The notes: generated by a model from the letters alone, not told the origin. A DNA stretch of 13,487 nt from Methylocapsa sp. (GCA_003162995.1 PLUZ01000324.1:1-13487), one strand, 5' to 3'; positions 1-7,207 are shown, numbered from the stretch's first letter. Translations and numbers: made by a program.

Positions 1-127
1 CGATTGCCGCGCCGGTTGCGCCTCCGAGTGCCGCGCCACTCACGCCGCGCTGTTCGGGCGTGTAGCCGCAGCCGGCAAGCCCGACGGAAGAGATGACGAG
101 TAACGTCAAAATAAGAATCTTTTGCAT
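1..127 (-). CDS. Small lipoprotein with glycine-rich segment, C-terminus outside window
   Basis: Reading leftward from the ATG at 127-125 gives 42 codons before the window edge. The product starts MQKILILTLLVISSVGLAGC: one lysine, a hydrophobic stretch, then the lipobox L-A-G-C, so cleavage and lipid attachment at Cys20 are predicted. After the cysteine comes GYTPEQRG and then a Gly/Ala-rich run (SGAALGGATGAAI), the beginning of a glycine-zipper segment such as those in small YMGG/17-kDa-antigen-like envelope lipoproteins. A Shine-Dalgarno-like AGGAAAAG precedes the ATG by a few bases. The gene is divergent from rnpB. The lipoprotein call is firm from the lipobox, but the family is a guess because most of the protein lies outside. 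Confidence 0.8.
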   Translation of the reverse strand, partial: MQKILILTLLVISSVGLAGCGYTPEQRGVSGAALGGATGAAI

Positions 128-156
128 ATCTTTTCCTAGTGTACTTTAGATTTCTC

Positions 157-201
157 GCATGATCTTGTCCAAAAACTCTGCAACTTTTTTTAAGATCATG
201 C
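157..201. repeat. Palindromic intergenic repeat unit (Rhizobiales REP-like)
   Basis: A perfect 10-bp inverted repeat, GCATGATCTT (157-166) and AAGATCATGC (192-201), encloses 25 nt containing the A-rich and T-rich runs AAAAACT and CAACTTTTTTT. Short palindromic elements beginning GCATGATC-TT-TCC and ending in GATCATGC are, to my knowledge, scattered in many copies between genes in Rhizobiales genomes, and this unit fits that pattern with a divergent centre. It lies upstream of the lipoprotein gene and could fold as a hairpin in its leader. No second copy is visible in the window, so repeat status rests on recognition. Confidence 0.55.
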
Positions 202-353
202 TCTAGCCTATTTACACCCCCATCCCCCAAATTTTAAGCTCACCCCAGTCAATCCGCCGGGTCAAGATGCAAATCGCGCACATCTGTGGATTTTGCGACC
301 GCGCAGCATTTGTACAACGCAAGTCTTTCTAATTTGACAATTGACTTTAACAA

Positions 354-382
354 TTGACGAATTGGCGCAGCGCCCCTATGTG
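354..382 (+). promoter_or_regulatory. Probable sigma-70 promoter of rnpB
   Basis: TTGACG (354-359) and TATGTG (377-382) are separated by 17 bp and predict a start of transcription near 388-390, exactly where helix P1 of RNase P RNA begins. Two more -35-like hexamers lie just upstream, TTGACA (334-339) and TTGACT (341-346), but neither has a good -10 at the right distance. Confidence 0.6.
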
Positions 383-388
383 GCTTTG

Positions 389-770
389 GCCAGTCGGCTG
401 GATGGCCGCCGCTGTCGTTGCGGAGGAAAGTCCGGGCTCCACGGAGACACGGTGCCGGATAACGTCCGGCGGGGGCGACCCCAGGGAAAGCGCCACAGAA
501 AACAAACCGCCGCAAGGCAAGGGTGAAACGGTGCGGTAAGAGCGCACCGCGCGCATGGCAACATGAGCGGCATGGCAAGCCCCACCGGGAGCAAAACCGA
601 ATAGGGGCGACGCAAGGTGTTTCTCGCCTGAGAAATCCTTAGATCCGTCTCCGGATCGTTGCCCGGGTTGGTTGCTCGAGGCGGCCGGCAACGGCCGTCC
701 CAGAGGAATGGCCATCACGCGCGCGAGAAACCGCGCGCCATACAAAACCCGGCTTACAGGCCGGCTGGTA
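389..770 (+). ncRNA. rnpB: RNase P RNA, bacterial class A
   Basis: This is the catalytic RNA of ribonuclease P, which removes the 5' leader of precursor tRNAs together with the RnpA protein. Hallmark conserved elements occur in order: GAGGAAAGTCCGGGCTCC (423-440), AGGGTGAAACGGTGCGGTAA (from about 520), AGAGGAATGGCCATCACG (702-719) and ACAAAACCCGGCTTA near the 3' end (742-756). The ends are set by helix P1: CCAGTCGGCT (390-399) pairs over 10 bp, with G-U wobbles, with GGCCGGCTGG (759-768). The length of about 380 nt is normal for class A. A promoter and an intrinsic terminator flank it, so it is probably a single-gene transcript. The exact mature ends are uncertain by a few bases. The proteins that can be read in either strand across this stretch are spurious. 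Confidence 0.96.
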
Positions 771-817
771 TTCGCGCGGCGACCCCAGAAGATTGGGAGA
801 AAAGCTCGAAATCCAAC

Positions 818-856
818 ACCGTGAGCGTTTCCGTTGAAGCGCTCACGGTTTCTCTT
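818..856 (+). terminator. Intrinsic terminator of rnpB
   Basis: ACCGTGAGCG (818-827) pairs perfectly with CGCTCACGGT (840-849). The stem can be extended inward by TTTC/GAAG, with one T-G wobble, around a CGTT tetraloop, and is followed by the T-rich tract TTTCTCTT (849-856). It lies about 50 nt after the mature rnpB 3' end and 20 bp past the stop of the convergent large gene. In the minus direction the tail is TGTTGGATTTC, which is poorer, so termination of that gene here is possible but less certain. Confidence 0.85.
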
Positions 857-875
857 AGGGCGAAAATCACGCGGT

Positions 876-3800
876 TCAGCCCAGTTTGCCCGCCGCATGC
901 GCGAGCAAGGTGTAAACCTTGCCAGTCTCCGACAGGAGATATGTCTTGGCAACGGCTTCGCTGGCCTCATCTTGACTGAGGCCGGCCAGGAGCCGTTCAA
1001 ACTCCTGCACATAGCGATCGACCGTGGCGCGGAACTCCGGATCGAGCCGGTAGCGCCGGCGGATTTCGTCGAAAGTCTGGGGGCCTCGGCCGACGTAGAT
1101 CCGCCTTGAGAAGGCATTGGTTTCGCCGCGGCGATAGCGGTCCCAAGCAGCAGCGGCGGCGACGTGATCGATCATCTGCGCGACATCGAGAGAAATTGTT
1201 TCGAGCCGTTGCGCCGATTGCGCGGCTTTCGCGGGCGGGTTTTGGACCGGCGGATTTGGGGAAACCGCGGGTTCATCATTATCGACGCGCGCGAGGAGGT
1301 CCGAGATCCAGCCGCCGCCGCGTTCGGAAGTTTTCGCATTAGCCGGCGGTGCGGCTATGCGCGGTTTTTGCCGCTCCGGGCGGGGAGGCTCTGGAGCCCG
1401 CTGCGGCTCAGCCACCGTCCGCGCAGGTGCAGGTTCGACACGCCGGGGCGATACCGGCTGCGCACTGCGGCCAGCATTGACCGGAGCCGGTTGCGAGACG
1501 TCATATGCGCGTCCCGATCTCGTCACGATTTCGTTCAACTCTTCGAGCGCCTTGATCTGGTCGGCGACGGCACGCCGCATGGAAGCCGCCTGCTGTGCGG
1601 TTTCCTGCGGCAGCTCGACGGCGCCGCGGCGCAGGGCTTCGCGGGTCGATTCGAGCTCTCGCTGAATCTCACGCGACATGCCACGCAGCTCCGCCGCCGC
1701 AGATTGGAACCGCTCCGTGGTTTGCCCTAAAATACCTTCGAGTTCCGCATTGGCCTGCTCGCAGGCGGTGCGCATCGCGGCCGCCATGCTGGCACCTTCC
1801 TGCTCAATATTGGTGCGGATGCCGGCGAACTGCTGGTCGATCATTCCACCGGTGGACTGCGAGGTTTCGGCAAGCAAAGCGCTGATATCGCGAGCGCCCG
1901 TCGCGGCTTTCTCAAACGAGTCGTCGATCCGTTCCGCGAAGGATTGCATCATCTCTTCCAATTCGTCACGGCGCTCCTTGATGCTCTTGACGAGCGATTC
2001 GAGGGAATCGCGCCGCGCGCCGAGCAATTGGTCGAGTTCACCTTGCTGGCGGGAAAGATCGCCAGTGGAATTCGCCAAGCTTTCCCGGTGCTGCGCAATT
2101 GTTTCAGCGAGGCTGCCCGCTTCATCAAGCGTAGCCCGCGTGGATTGATTGAATTGATCGATCTCACCGGCGAAGTGCGTGAGAACCGAGCGGAAATCAT
2201 CCATGCGATCACTTAACGCATGTTCCGCCGCCGCGAAATCCGTGCCGGTTGTGCCAATCGCCTGTTGCAAAGACTCACTGCTGTAGATGAGGCGATCGAT
2301 CACCTCGGCCATTCCGGTCCGCAACCTTTCGTTCGTCTCGACAAGCGCTTCAATGGATGCCGCGGCACCGGTTTCGATCGAGGCGCGCAAATGCGCCGCC
2401 GAGTTCTCGATTGCCGCCGTGAACTCGTTTTGCTTCTCCCCGAGGCGCTGAACGACGGCGGTTGCGCGGCCCTCGATTGTTTGCGTGGTGATTTCGCCGA
2501 GGCTCATCATCTCCTCGGCAATTTGCTTGCCGAGGGCGGATAAGGCTTCGACGAGCCGCTCCCCGCGCGTATCGAATAGCTCGTGCAAATCGCCTGAACG
2601 CGCAGCCAATGCCGTCTGCAACGCCTGACCGCGTTCCCCGAGAGTCCCTTCGAGGTCGCTGAGCCGATCCGCCAAGGCCACACTGATATCATTGATGCGC
2701 TGAGCGAGGCCTTCGCCAATCTCTCCGGCGCGTCCGGCGAGAGTCACGTCGAGATCCGCGACAGCCTGTGCAATTGTATCGCGGATTTCCTCGGCACGCC
2801 CGGCGAGCACTTGCTCCAACTGCCCCGCTTCGCGATCCAGCGCCGCGTTGATATTGCCAGTATGAAGGCTGAGCGTTTGATCGATATCTCGTGTTCTCTC
2901 GGTGAGAGTTTCAGAGACAACGCGGCTTGTTTCGTCGAGGTCTCCGGAAACCTTTGCAAGACGGTTGACGACGCGTTCCTCGAATTGATTGACCTGGCTG
3001 TCCAGCGTCTCGGCGATCGCGGCTGAGCGCGCCGTAAGGGTCGTACTGATTTCCTGAGCTTTTTCATCGAGCGCGCGGATCACGTCGCCACCGCCATCTC
3101 CAAGAGCTCTGGCGATCTCGAGGGCTCTGCCTGTCATCGTCTCGCTGAGCACTTGCGCGCGTGAATCGATGCCTTGATCAACACGGGCGATGAGATTGGT
3201 AAGTGCCTGGCCAACCTCCTCCGCCTTGGCGGCTGTGCGCGATTCGAAAGCTTCGATATGGGCTTCCAGCACCGCGGCTGCTTCCTGTGCGCGCAAGCCA
3301 AGCCTGTCGTTGAGTTCGCCGCCATGGAGCGTGAGCGTGGTTTCGATTGAACCCAGGCGATCGGCAAGCGTCGCTGTAAACCGCTCGACATGCTCGTCGA
3401 TGCTGTTGGCAACCGCTCCGCCTTGTCCGACGACGGTTTCCTCGAACATCAACAAGCGGCCGGCGAGGGCTTCATTGACCCGGTCGGCATGAGTAGCGAT
3501 CGCATTGATTGCTTCATTCGCGGTTTCCGCGAAGCGCTCGTTGAGATCATTGGCTTGATAGCCGATCGACGCGATCGCCTGTTGCGCGGTCGCGTCAAAA
3601 TTCTCGGCTAGCGCTCCGGTGTGATCTGCGAAAACCGCGACAGCTCCGCGTGCGGACGCCGCCAGATGTTCGCTCATCTCATCGGCATGCTTCGTGAGGG
3701 CACCAAATGTTTCGTCGAGCGTTGCGGCAAGCCGCTCATGCAGGGCCTCGGCGTGATTTGCATAGGCTTCATCGGAGTGATGCGCGACCGCTTCCAACCG

Positions 3801-6164
3801 CTCGCTGATTTGTTCGGAATAACCTGACAAGGCCCCGAGCGTCTGGCCGACGGTCGCGGCAAGACGCGATTGCAGAGTCTCGGTATGGCCGGCTAGGGCC
3901 GCCGCCGCTTGTGTCGCCGCCGATTCAAGGCGTGTGCTCAGCTCGTCGGCGTGGCTCGTAAGCGCGCCGAAGGTTTCGCTGACGGCCGAGTTCAGACGGG
4001 CGTGAAGTGCTTCGGCGTGGCTGGTAAATACCGTCACCGAACGCTGCGCGGTTGTTTCGAGCCGCTCGCTCATCGCGTTCGAATGATTCGACAATGCGCC
4101 GAGGGTTTCGCCGACAGTCGAGTCCAGATGCGCGTGGAGACTGTCTGTATGGCCCGTGAGCGCATCGACGGAACGCTGCGTTGTCAATTCCAGGCGTTCG
4201 CTCATATCATCCCAATGATGCGAGAGCGCACTGAGGGTTTCGGCGCTTGTCGCGGCGAGTTGCTCACGCAGCGCCCCGGTTTGCCCAGTGAGCGCGGCGA
4301 GCGTGGTCTTCGCCGTCGATTCGAGACGCTCGCTCATTTGGGTGGAATGAGTTGTCAAAGCGCTCAAAGTTTCGCGGAGCGTTGCAGCGAGACGTTCATT
4401 CAGCGCACCGGTATGACTGGTGAAAGTCGTGACCGTGTCTCGCGCGGTGGACGCCAGATGGTCATGCAATTGGTGGGAATGGCTCGTCAACGCGGCAAGT
4501 GTGTCGGCAACCGTCGTGGCGACCTGCTGGTGCAACGCTTCGGTATGGCTCGTCAGGCTGGCGGCTGTCGCGTCGGCAGTCGCGGCGAAGCGTTGATAAA
4601 GCTCGCTGCCATGCTGGTCGAATTTCGCATGAAGCCGGGCCTGACTTTCATCGAGTAGCGCCGCAAGAGCCAAGCCCGAGTTTTCGAAGGAATCGCGCGC
4701 TTCGGCGGTGCGGTCTTGGATCAGGCCCGCGACGCGCTCGCTCGTCGCAGCCAGATTATCATGCAGCGCACTGCCTTGTACCGCGACAACATCATGCAGG
4801 CGATCGCTGGTTTCAGCCAAGCGAACCACGAGATTTTCGCCGCGCGAAAAGATTGTGTCGGCGATCCGCGCGCCGGTGGCGTCGAGCCGTTGCGCGAGGG
4901 CATCGCCGCGAAGTTCCAGATCAGCGGTGAGAGTCTCCCTGGCGTTCTTAAATCGTTCGTCGATCTCCGCCAAGCGCTCGGTAAGCGTCTGCGCGATGCC
5001 ATCGCTCGCCCCCGCCAGATTGGCTGTGGCGTCCTGTCCCGATTGCGCCAACCGCATGATGAGATCATTCCCATGCGAGGACAATTGATCGACGAGATCG
5101 TCCCGGCCATGGTTGAGCGCTGTTTTAATTTCCTCACCTTTGGTATTGAGCGAGGCGGTGACCCGGCCGGCCGCTTCACCGACGCTTTCCGCGAAACGCG
5201 AGGAAGCACCGGCAAGATCGCGGGAAAGATTATCATGCGCCAGGGCAATCGCGCCCCGCACACGATCGGCATTGGTCAGAATGGATTCCCGCTCGGAAGC
5301 CAATTCATCGATCAGGGAACGGACACGGCGTTCATTGTCAGAATAGGACCGTTCCAGATTGGAGACTTCGGATCTGACTAGGGTCTCGAGTTCGCTTGCT
5401 CTAGCGAGCGCGCGTTCGATGCCATCTCCCATCGAGGCCACCTCGCGGCGGATGGCTTGGGAAAGCGTGACCATCTGCTCGGTGGCGATGGTTTCGGGCT
5501 CGGCCAAACGGACTGCGACTTCAGTCATCGAACGGGCGGCTAGCCGCATCTCCTGACCCCGGCGAAGCAGCGCCGCAGTCACCAAAAAGAAGATAACGGG
5601 ACCGGCGATAGTCATAAAAGCGAGTGTGACCTGAGGCAACAAAGCCCCGGGCGAAAGATCGAAAAGGACCGCGCGGTTGGCGATAAAATAGCCGAGCGAC
5701 AGGATAACCCACAATACCGAACAGGCCGCGGCGAAAATTGCCGGACTCCGATTGTAACGGGTCTGAAACGCGCGCAGAATCTCGCCGGCTGATTGACGAT
5801 CGTCGTTGGCCGGCCGTATCGAAGGCGCGGTCACGCCGGATTGCTCCGGAACTGGCCTCTCTTCGACCTGGGCGGAATTTGCGCGCGCCGCAGCTAACAA
5901 TCGATCCTCGTTGATCGTCGTCAGCGATGGCTCCGGCGTCCGCACGGAATCGCGTGCCCGCCGCGAAGTCTCGGGATGCGGAGCCGCGGTTTCGCGGTCT
6001 CCCGGCACACGCCCCTTCGTTTTGTCCGCGCTGGCGGCGCCTATGGGATTTGCCGGCGCTTCGCCCGGTTCGGCGCCTTCGCCCGTGGCATGAAGATTCA
6101 ACGCCTCTTCGATGGCCAAAAGTGCTGCCGCCGCAGGATCGTGAGCCTTATTGGAACTCGCCAT
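876..6164 (-). CDS. Giant inner-membrane-anchored coiled-coil protein, GPR/RgsE-like (apolipoprotein A/E-like repeats)
   Basis: 1762 residues. Residues 1-141 are polar and probably disordered. Two hydrophobic helices follow (about 142-165 and 173-200); positive residues before the first and after the second (RYNR, RRGQ) predict both ends in the cytoplasm. From about 205 to 1555 the protein is nearly all helix in 11- and 22-residue periods, including 18 exact 22-mers at 515-910. A Pro-rich linker (about 1556-1657) leads to a compact domain (1658-1762) with FDEIRRRYR and SETGKVYTLLAHAAGKLG. Start: ATG with GAGAGG 6 nt upstream. The architecture matches very large proteins of Rhizobiales often annotated as kinesin-like or apolipoprotein A1/A4/E, among them GPR of Agrobacterium and RgsE of Sinorhizobium, which localise to the growth pole. 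The gene is certain; this role is inference from architecture. It is monocistronic and convergent with rnpB. Confidence 0.9.
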   Translation of the reverse strand: MASSNKAHDPAAAALLAIEEALNLHATGEGAEPGEAPANPIGAASADKTKGRVPGDRETAAPHPETSRRARDSVRTPEPSLTTINEDRLLAAARANSAQVEERPVPEQSGVTAPSIRPANDDRQSAGEILRAFQTRYNRSPAIFAAACSVLWVILSLGYFIANRAVLFDLSPGALLPQVTLAFMTIAGPVIFFLVTAALLRRGQEMRLAARSMTEVAVRLAEPETIATEQMVTLSQAIRREVASMGDGIERALARASELETLVRSEVSNLERSYSDNERRVRSLIDELASERESILTNADRVRGAIALAHDNLSRDLAGASSRFAESVGEAAGRVTASLNTKGEEIKTALNHGRDDLVDQLSSHGNDLIMRLAQSGQDATANLAGASDGIAQTLTERLAEIDERFKNARETLTADLELRGDALAQRLDATGARIADTIFSRGENLVVRLAETSDRLHDVVAVQGSALHDNLAATSERVAGLIQDRTAEARDSFENSGLALAALLDESQARLHAKFDQHGSELYQRFAATADATAASLTSHTEALHQQVATTVADTLAALTSHSHQLHDHLASTARDTVTTFTSHTGALNERLAATLRETLSALTTHSTQMSERLESTAKTTLAALTGQTGALREQLAATSAETLSALSHHWDDMSERLELTTQRSVDALTGHTDSLHAHLDSTVGETLGALSNHSNAMSERLETTAQRSVTVFTSHAEALHARLNSAVSETFGALTSHADELSTRLESAATQAAAALAGHTETLQSRLAATVGQTLGALSGYSEQISERLEAVAHHSDEAYANHAEALHERLAATLDETFGALTKHADEMSEHLAASARGAVAVFADHTGALAENFDATAQQAIASIGYQANDLNERFAETANEAINAIATHADRVNEALAGRLLMFEETVVGQGGAVANSIDEHVERFTATLADRLGSIETTLTLHGGELNDRLGLRAQEAAAVLEAHIEAFESRTAAKAEEVGQALTNLIARVDQGIDSRAQVLSETMTGRALEIARALGDGGGDVIRALDEKAQEISTTLTARSAAIAETLDSQVNQFEERVVNRLAKVSGDLDETSRVVSETLTERTRDIDQTLSLHTGNINAALDREAGQLEQVLAGRAEEIRDTIAQAVADLDVTLAGRAGEIGEGLAQRINDISVALADRLSDLEGTLGERGQALQTALAARSGDLHELFDTRGERLVEALSALGKQIAEEMMSLGEITTQTIEGRATAVVQRLGEKQNEFTAAIENSAAHLRASIETGAAASIEALVETNERLRTGMAEVIDRLIYSSESLQQAIGTTGTDFAAAEHALSDRMDDFRSVLTHFAGEIDQFNQSTRATLDEAGSLAETIAQHRESLANSTGDLSRQQGELDQLLGARRDSLESLVKSIKERRDELEEMMQSFAERIDDSFEKAATGARDISALLAETSQSTGGMIDQQFAGIRTNIEQEGASMAAAMRTACEQANAELEGILGQTTERFQSAAAELRGMSREIQRELESTREALRRGAVELPQETAQQAASMRRAVADQIKALEELNEIVTRSGRAYDVSQPAPVNAGRSAQPVSPRRVEPAPARTVAEPQRAPEPPRPERQKPRIAAPPANAKTSERGGGWISDLLARVDNDEPAVSPNPPVQNPPAKAAQSAQRLETISLDVAQMIDHVAAAAAWDRYRRGETNAFSRRIYVGRGPQTFDEIRRRYRLDPEFRATVDRYVQEFERLLAGLSQDEASEAVAKTYLLSETGKVYTLLAHAAGKLG
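3435..4622 (-). repeat. 18 tandem 66-bp coding repeats (22-residue units, partly paired as 132-bp units)
   Basis: Within the giant gene, residues 515-910 divide without any gap into 18 units of 22 residues. The typical unit is (L/F)-T-x-H-(T/S/A)-x-x-(L/M)-x-x-x-L-x-(A/S)-T-x-x-x-(T/S)-(L/V)-x-A. Histidine occupies position 4 in 15 of 18 units; the exceptions are units 6 (Gln), 12 or 13 by register (Tyr) and 17 (Gln). Through the middle of the array the units alternate between an ALHxRLAAT...ETLGA type and an MSERLE.TAQRSV type, giving a 44-residue superrepeat. At DNA level the CTCAT that encodes part of MSER recurs at 4333, 4201 and 4069, exactly 132 bp apart, and again at 3673, three periods further on. 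Units are diverged, not identical, so the array is old. Confidence 0.9.
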
Positions 6165-6592
6165 CGGACGCCTCTCAAAACTTCTTCGCGAGGAAGTCTA
6201 AACTCCCAGCGGACACAGATGAGCGATCCCTAACGGAACCGTTAACCAATTCTTACTTTACAACCGGAACGACAGGATTCAAACTCAGCAATTGCAAGGA
6301 TTTAGAAACATCGTTAATGCAGCCACGCGTCATAAGTTGAGTGAGCACTTTTTACAAACGCGCAGACGGCTCGCCAAAACATCCCTCGGGGTTTCAAAAC
6401 CCGCTTTCCCGCCGCCGCGTGAGACTCAAGCAGGATGACCGGCCCATGAGGAACCCGCAATCCGGCAAAGGGGCAGCTATTAAACAGTACTGATATCAAG
6501 ATGTTAGCTGCCATCGGCCAGGCGCCGCGAATATCTCCGGCCTCGAGGTCCCGTAGCCGAATGCAATCTCGAACAAAGCCTTAAAGATGCCC
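6165..6592. other. Intergenic region between the divergent giant gene and rubrerythrin gene
   Basis: I see no convincing gene here. The part next to the giant gene (about 6230-6360) is AT-rich and probably holds its promoter, but I cannot name a clean -35/-10 pair on the minus strand. A short hairpin, GGGTTT/AAACCC, lies at 6389-6402. An inverted repeat lies at 6472-6512. A 66-codon minus-strand reading frame at 6314-6514 has no recognisable features. The rubrerythrin promoter and its operator follow directly after this stretch. Confidence 0.6.
6472..6512. repeat. Inverted repeat with nested palindrome
   Basis: GGCAGCTA (6472-6479) and TAGCTGCC (6505-6512) are perfect 8-bp inverted arms around a 25-nt AT-rich centre. 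The centre itself contains the 8-bp palindrome CAGTACTG (6485-6492) overlapping GATATC (6492-6497). It could be a protein-binding site or the stem of an untranslated RNA. There is no T-run beside it, so it is not a standard terminator. Confidence 0.5.
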
Positions 6593-6629
6593 TTGCCCAA
6601 GTGCGTAGCAGCGGTTAGAATAATTCTAA
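6593..6629 (+). promoter_or_regulatory. Rubrerythrin promoter overlapped by a Fur-superfamily (PerR/Irr-type) operator
   Basis: TTGCCC (6593-6598), a 17-bp spacer and TAGAAT (6616-6621) make a credible sigma-70 promoter, with transcription expected near 6628, about 73 nt before the rubrerythrin ATG. Lying across the -10 is TTAGAATAATTCTAA (6615-6629), a perfect palindrome of 7-1-7 form. This equals the PerR-box layout TTAtAATnATTaTAA with symmetric G/C substitutions, and also contains the core of the Irr iron-control element, TTAGAA-n3-TTCTAA, known from Rhizobiales. A repressor bound here would block the -10. Which Fur-family member binds cannot be decided from sequence. Confidence 0.72.
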
Positions 6630-6700
6630 GCCATTCCTAGCTCGTCTGAAAAGCTGGAAGGTTGGCTTCCGTGATTCTTGGTTTTAAAGGGAATTTGAAT

Positions 6701-7123
6701 ATGGCAGCACTCAACGGCAGCAAGACCGAATCCAATCTGAAAGCCGCCTTTTCCGGCGAGTCCCAGGCAAATAGGCGATATCTTTATTTCGCACAAAAAG
6801 CTGACATCGAAGGCTACAACGACGTGGCTGCGGTGTTCCGTTCGACCGCCGAGGGTGAAACGGGCCATGCACATGGGCATCTTGAGTACCTCGAAGCGGT
6901 CGGCGATCCTGCCACAGGCCTGCCGATCGGCGAAACCTCGCAAAACCTCAGCGCGGCCGTCGCCGGTGAAACCCACGAATATACCGACATGTATCCTGGC
7001 ATGGCGCGTACCGCCCGCGAAGAGGGCTTTGAGGAAATCGCAGATTGGTTCGAGACACTCGCCAAGGCCGAGCGCTCACACGCCGGCCGCTTCCAAAAAG
7101 CCCTCGACGAATTGCGGAAATAG
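6701..7123 (+). CDS. Rubrerythrin-family diiron protein without rubredoxin domain
   Basis: 140 residues, a ferritin-like four-helix bundle. Rubrerythrins reduce hydrogen peroxide at a non-haem diiron site and take electrons from rubredoxin-type or other carriers. The expected ligands are all visible: Glu20 (SGES), Glu53 and His56 (EGETGH), Glu90 and Glu93 (GETHE), and Glu124 and His127 (AERSH). The C-terminal rubredoxin domain with its two CxxC pairs, present in classical proteins of about 190 residues, is absent; the protein has no cysteine. I chose the ATG at 6701 because AAAGGGA lies 9 nt upstream and the fold starts there; an upstream TTG at 6662 in the same frame adds 13 residues with no homology sense. 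It sits under a Fur-family-like operator and ahead of an iron-sulfur protein and a DUF3501 protein, which fits a cytoplasmic peroxide or iron stress role. Confidence 0.93.
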   Translation: MAALNGSKTESNLKAAFSGESQANRRYLYFAQKADIEGYNDVAAVFRSTAEGETGHAHGHLEYLEAVGDPATGLPIGETSQNLSAAVAGETHEYTDMYPGMARTAREEGFEEIADWFETLAKAERSHAGRFQKALDELRK

Positions 7124-7207
7124 TCGCTTCGGACGATCAAAAGAAATAACCGCTGGTTGCTATCCCGAAATTGCGCTCTTCTTGTTGAGGAAAGCGGAAG
7201 CTTGGAT

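Noticed and set aside
347..1117. 256-codon minus-strand reading frame across rnpB
   Set aside because: It runs through RNase P RNA, its terminator and the end of the giant gene in another frame. The product has no protein-like pattern.
3435..4622. 66-bp tandem periodicity resembling a repeat array or CRISPR-like structure
   Set aside because: The period keeps one open reading frame on the minus strand with amino-acid-level conservation and diverged DNA. There are no unique spacers between identical repeats.
3909..4658. 249-codon plus-strand reading frame inside the giant gene
   Set aside because: It lies antisense to a strongly phased coding repeat and owes its openness to the repeat composition. 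Its product is Arg/Cys-rich with no recognisable domain.
6314..6514. 66-codon minus-strand reading frame in the gap before rubrerythrin
   Set aside because: No ribosome site, domain or membrane pattern supports it, and its start codon overlaps the inverted repeat at 6472-6512.
6662..6700. N-terminal extension of rubrerythrin from a TTG start
   Set aside because: The 13 extra residues have no family character, and the ATG at 6701 has its own AAAGGGA site.
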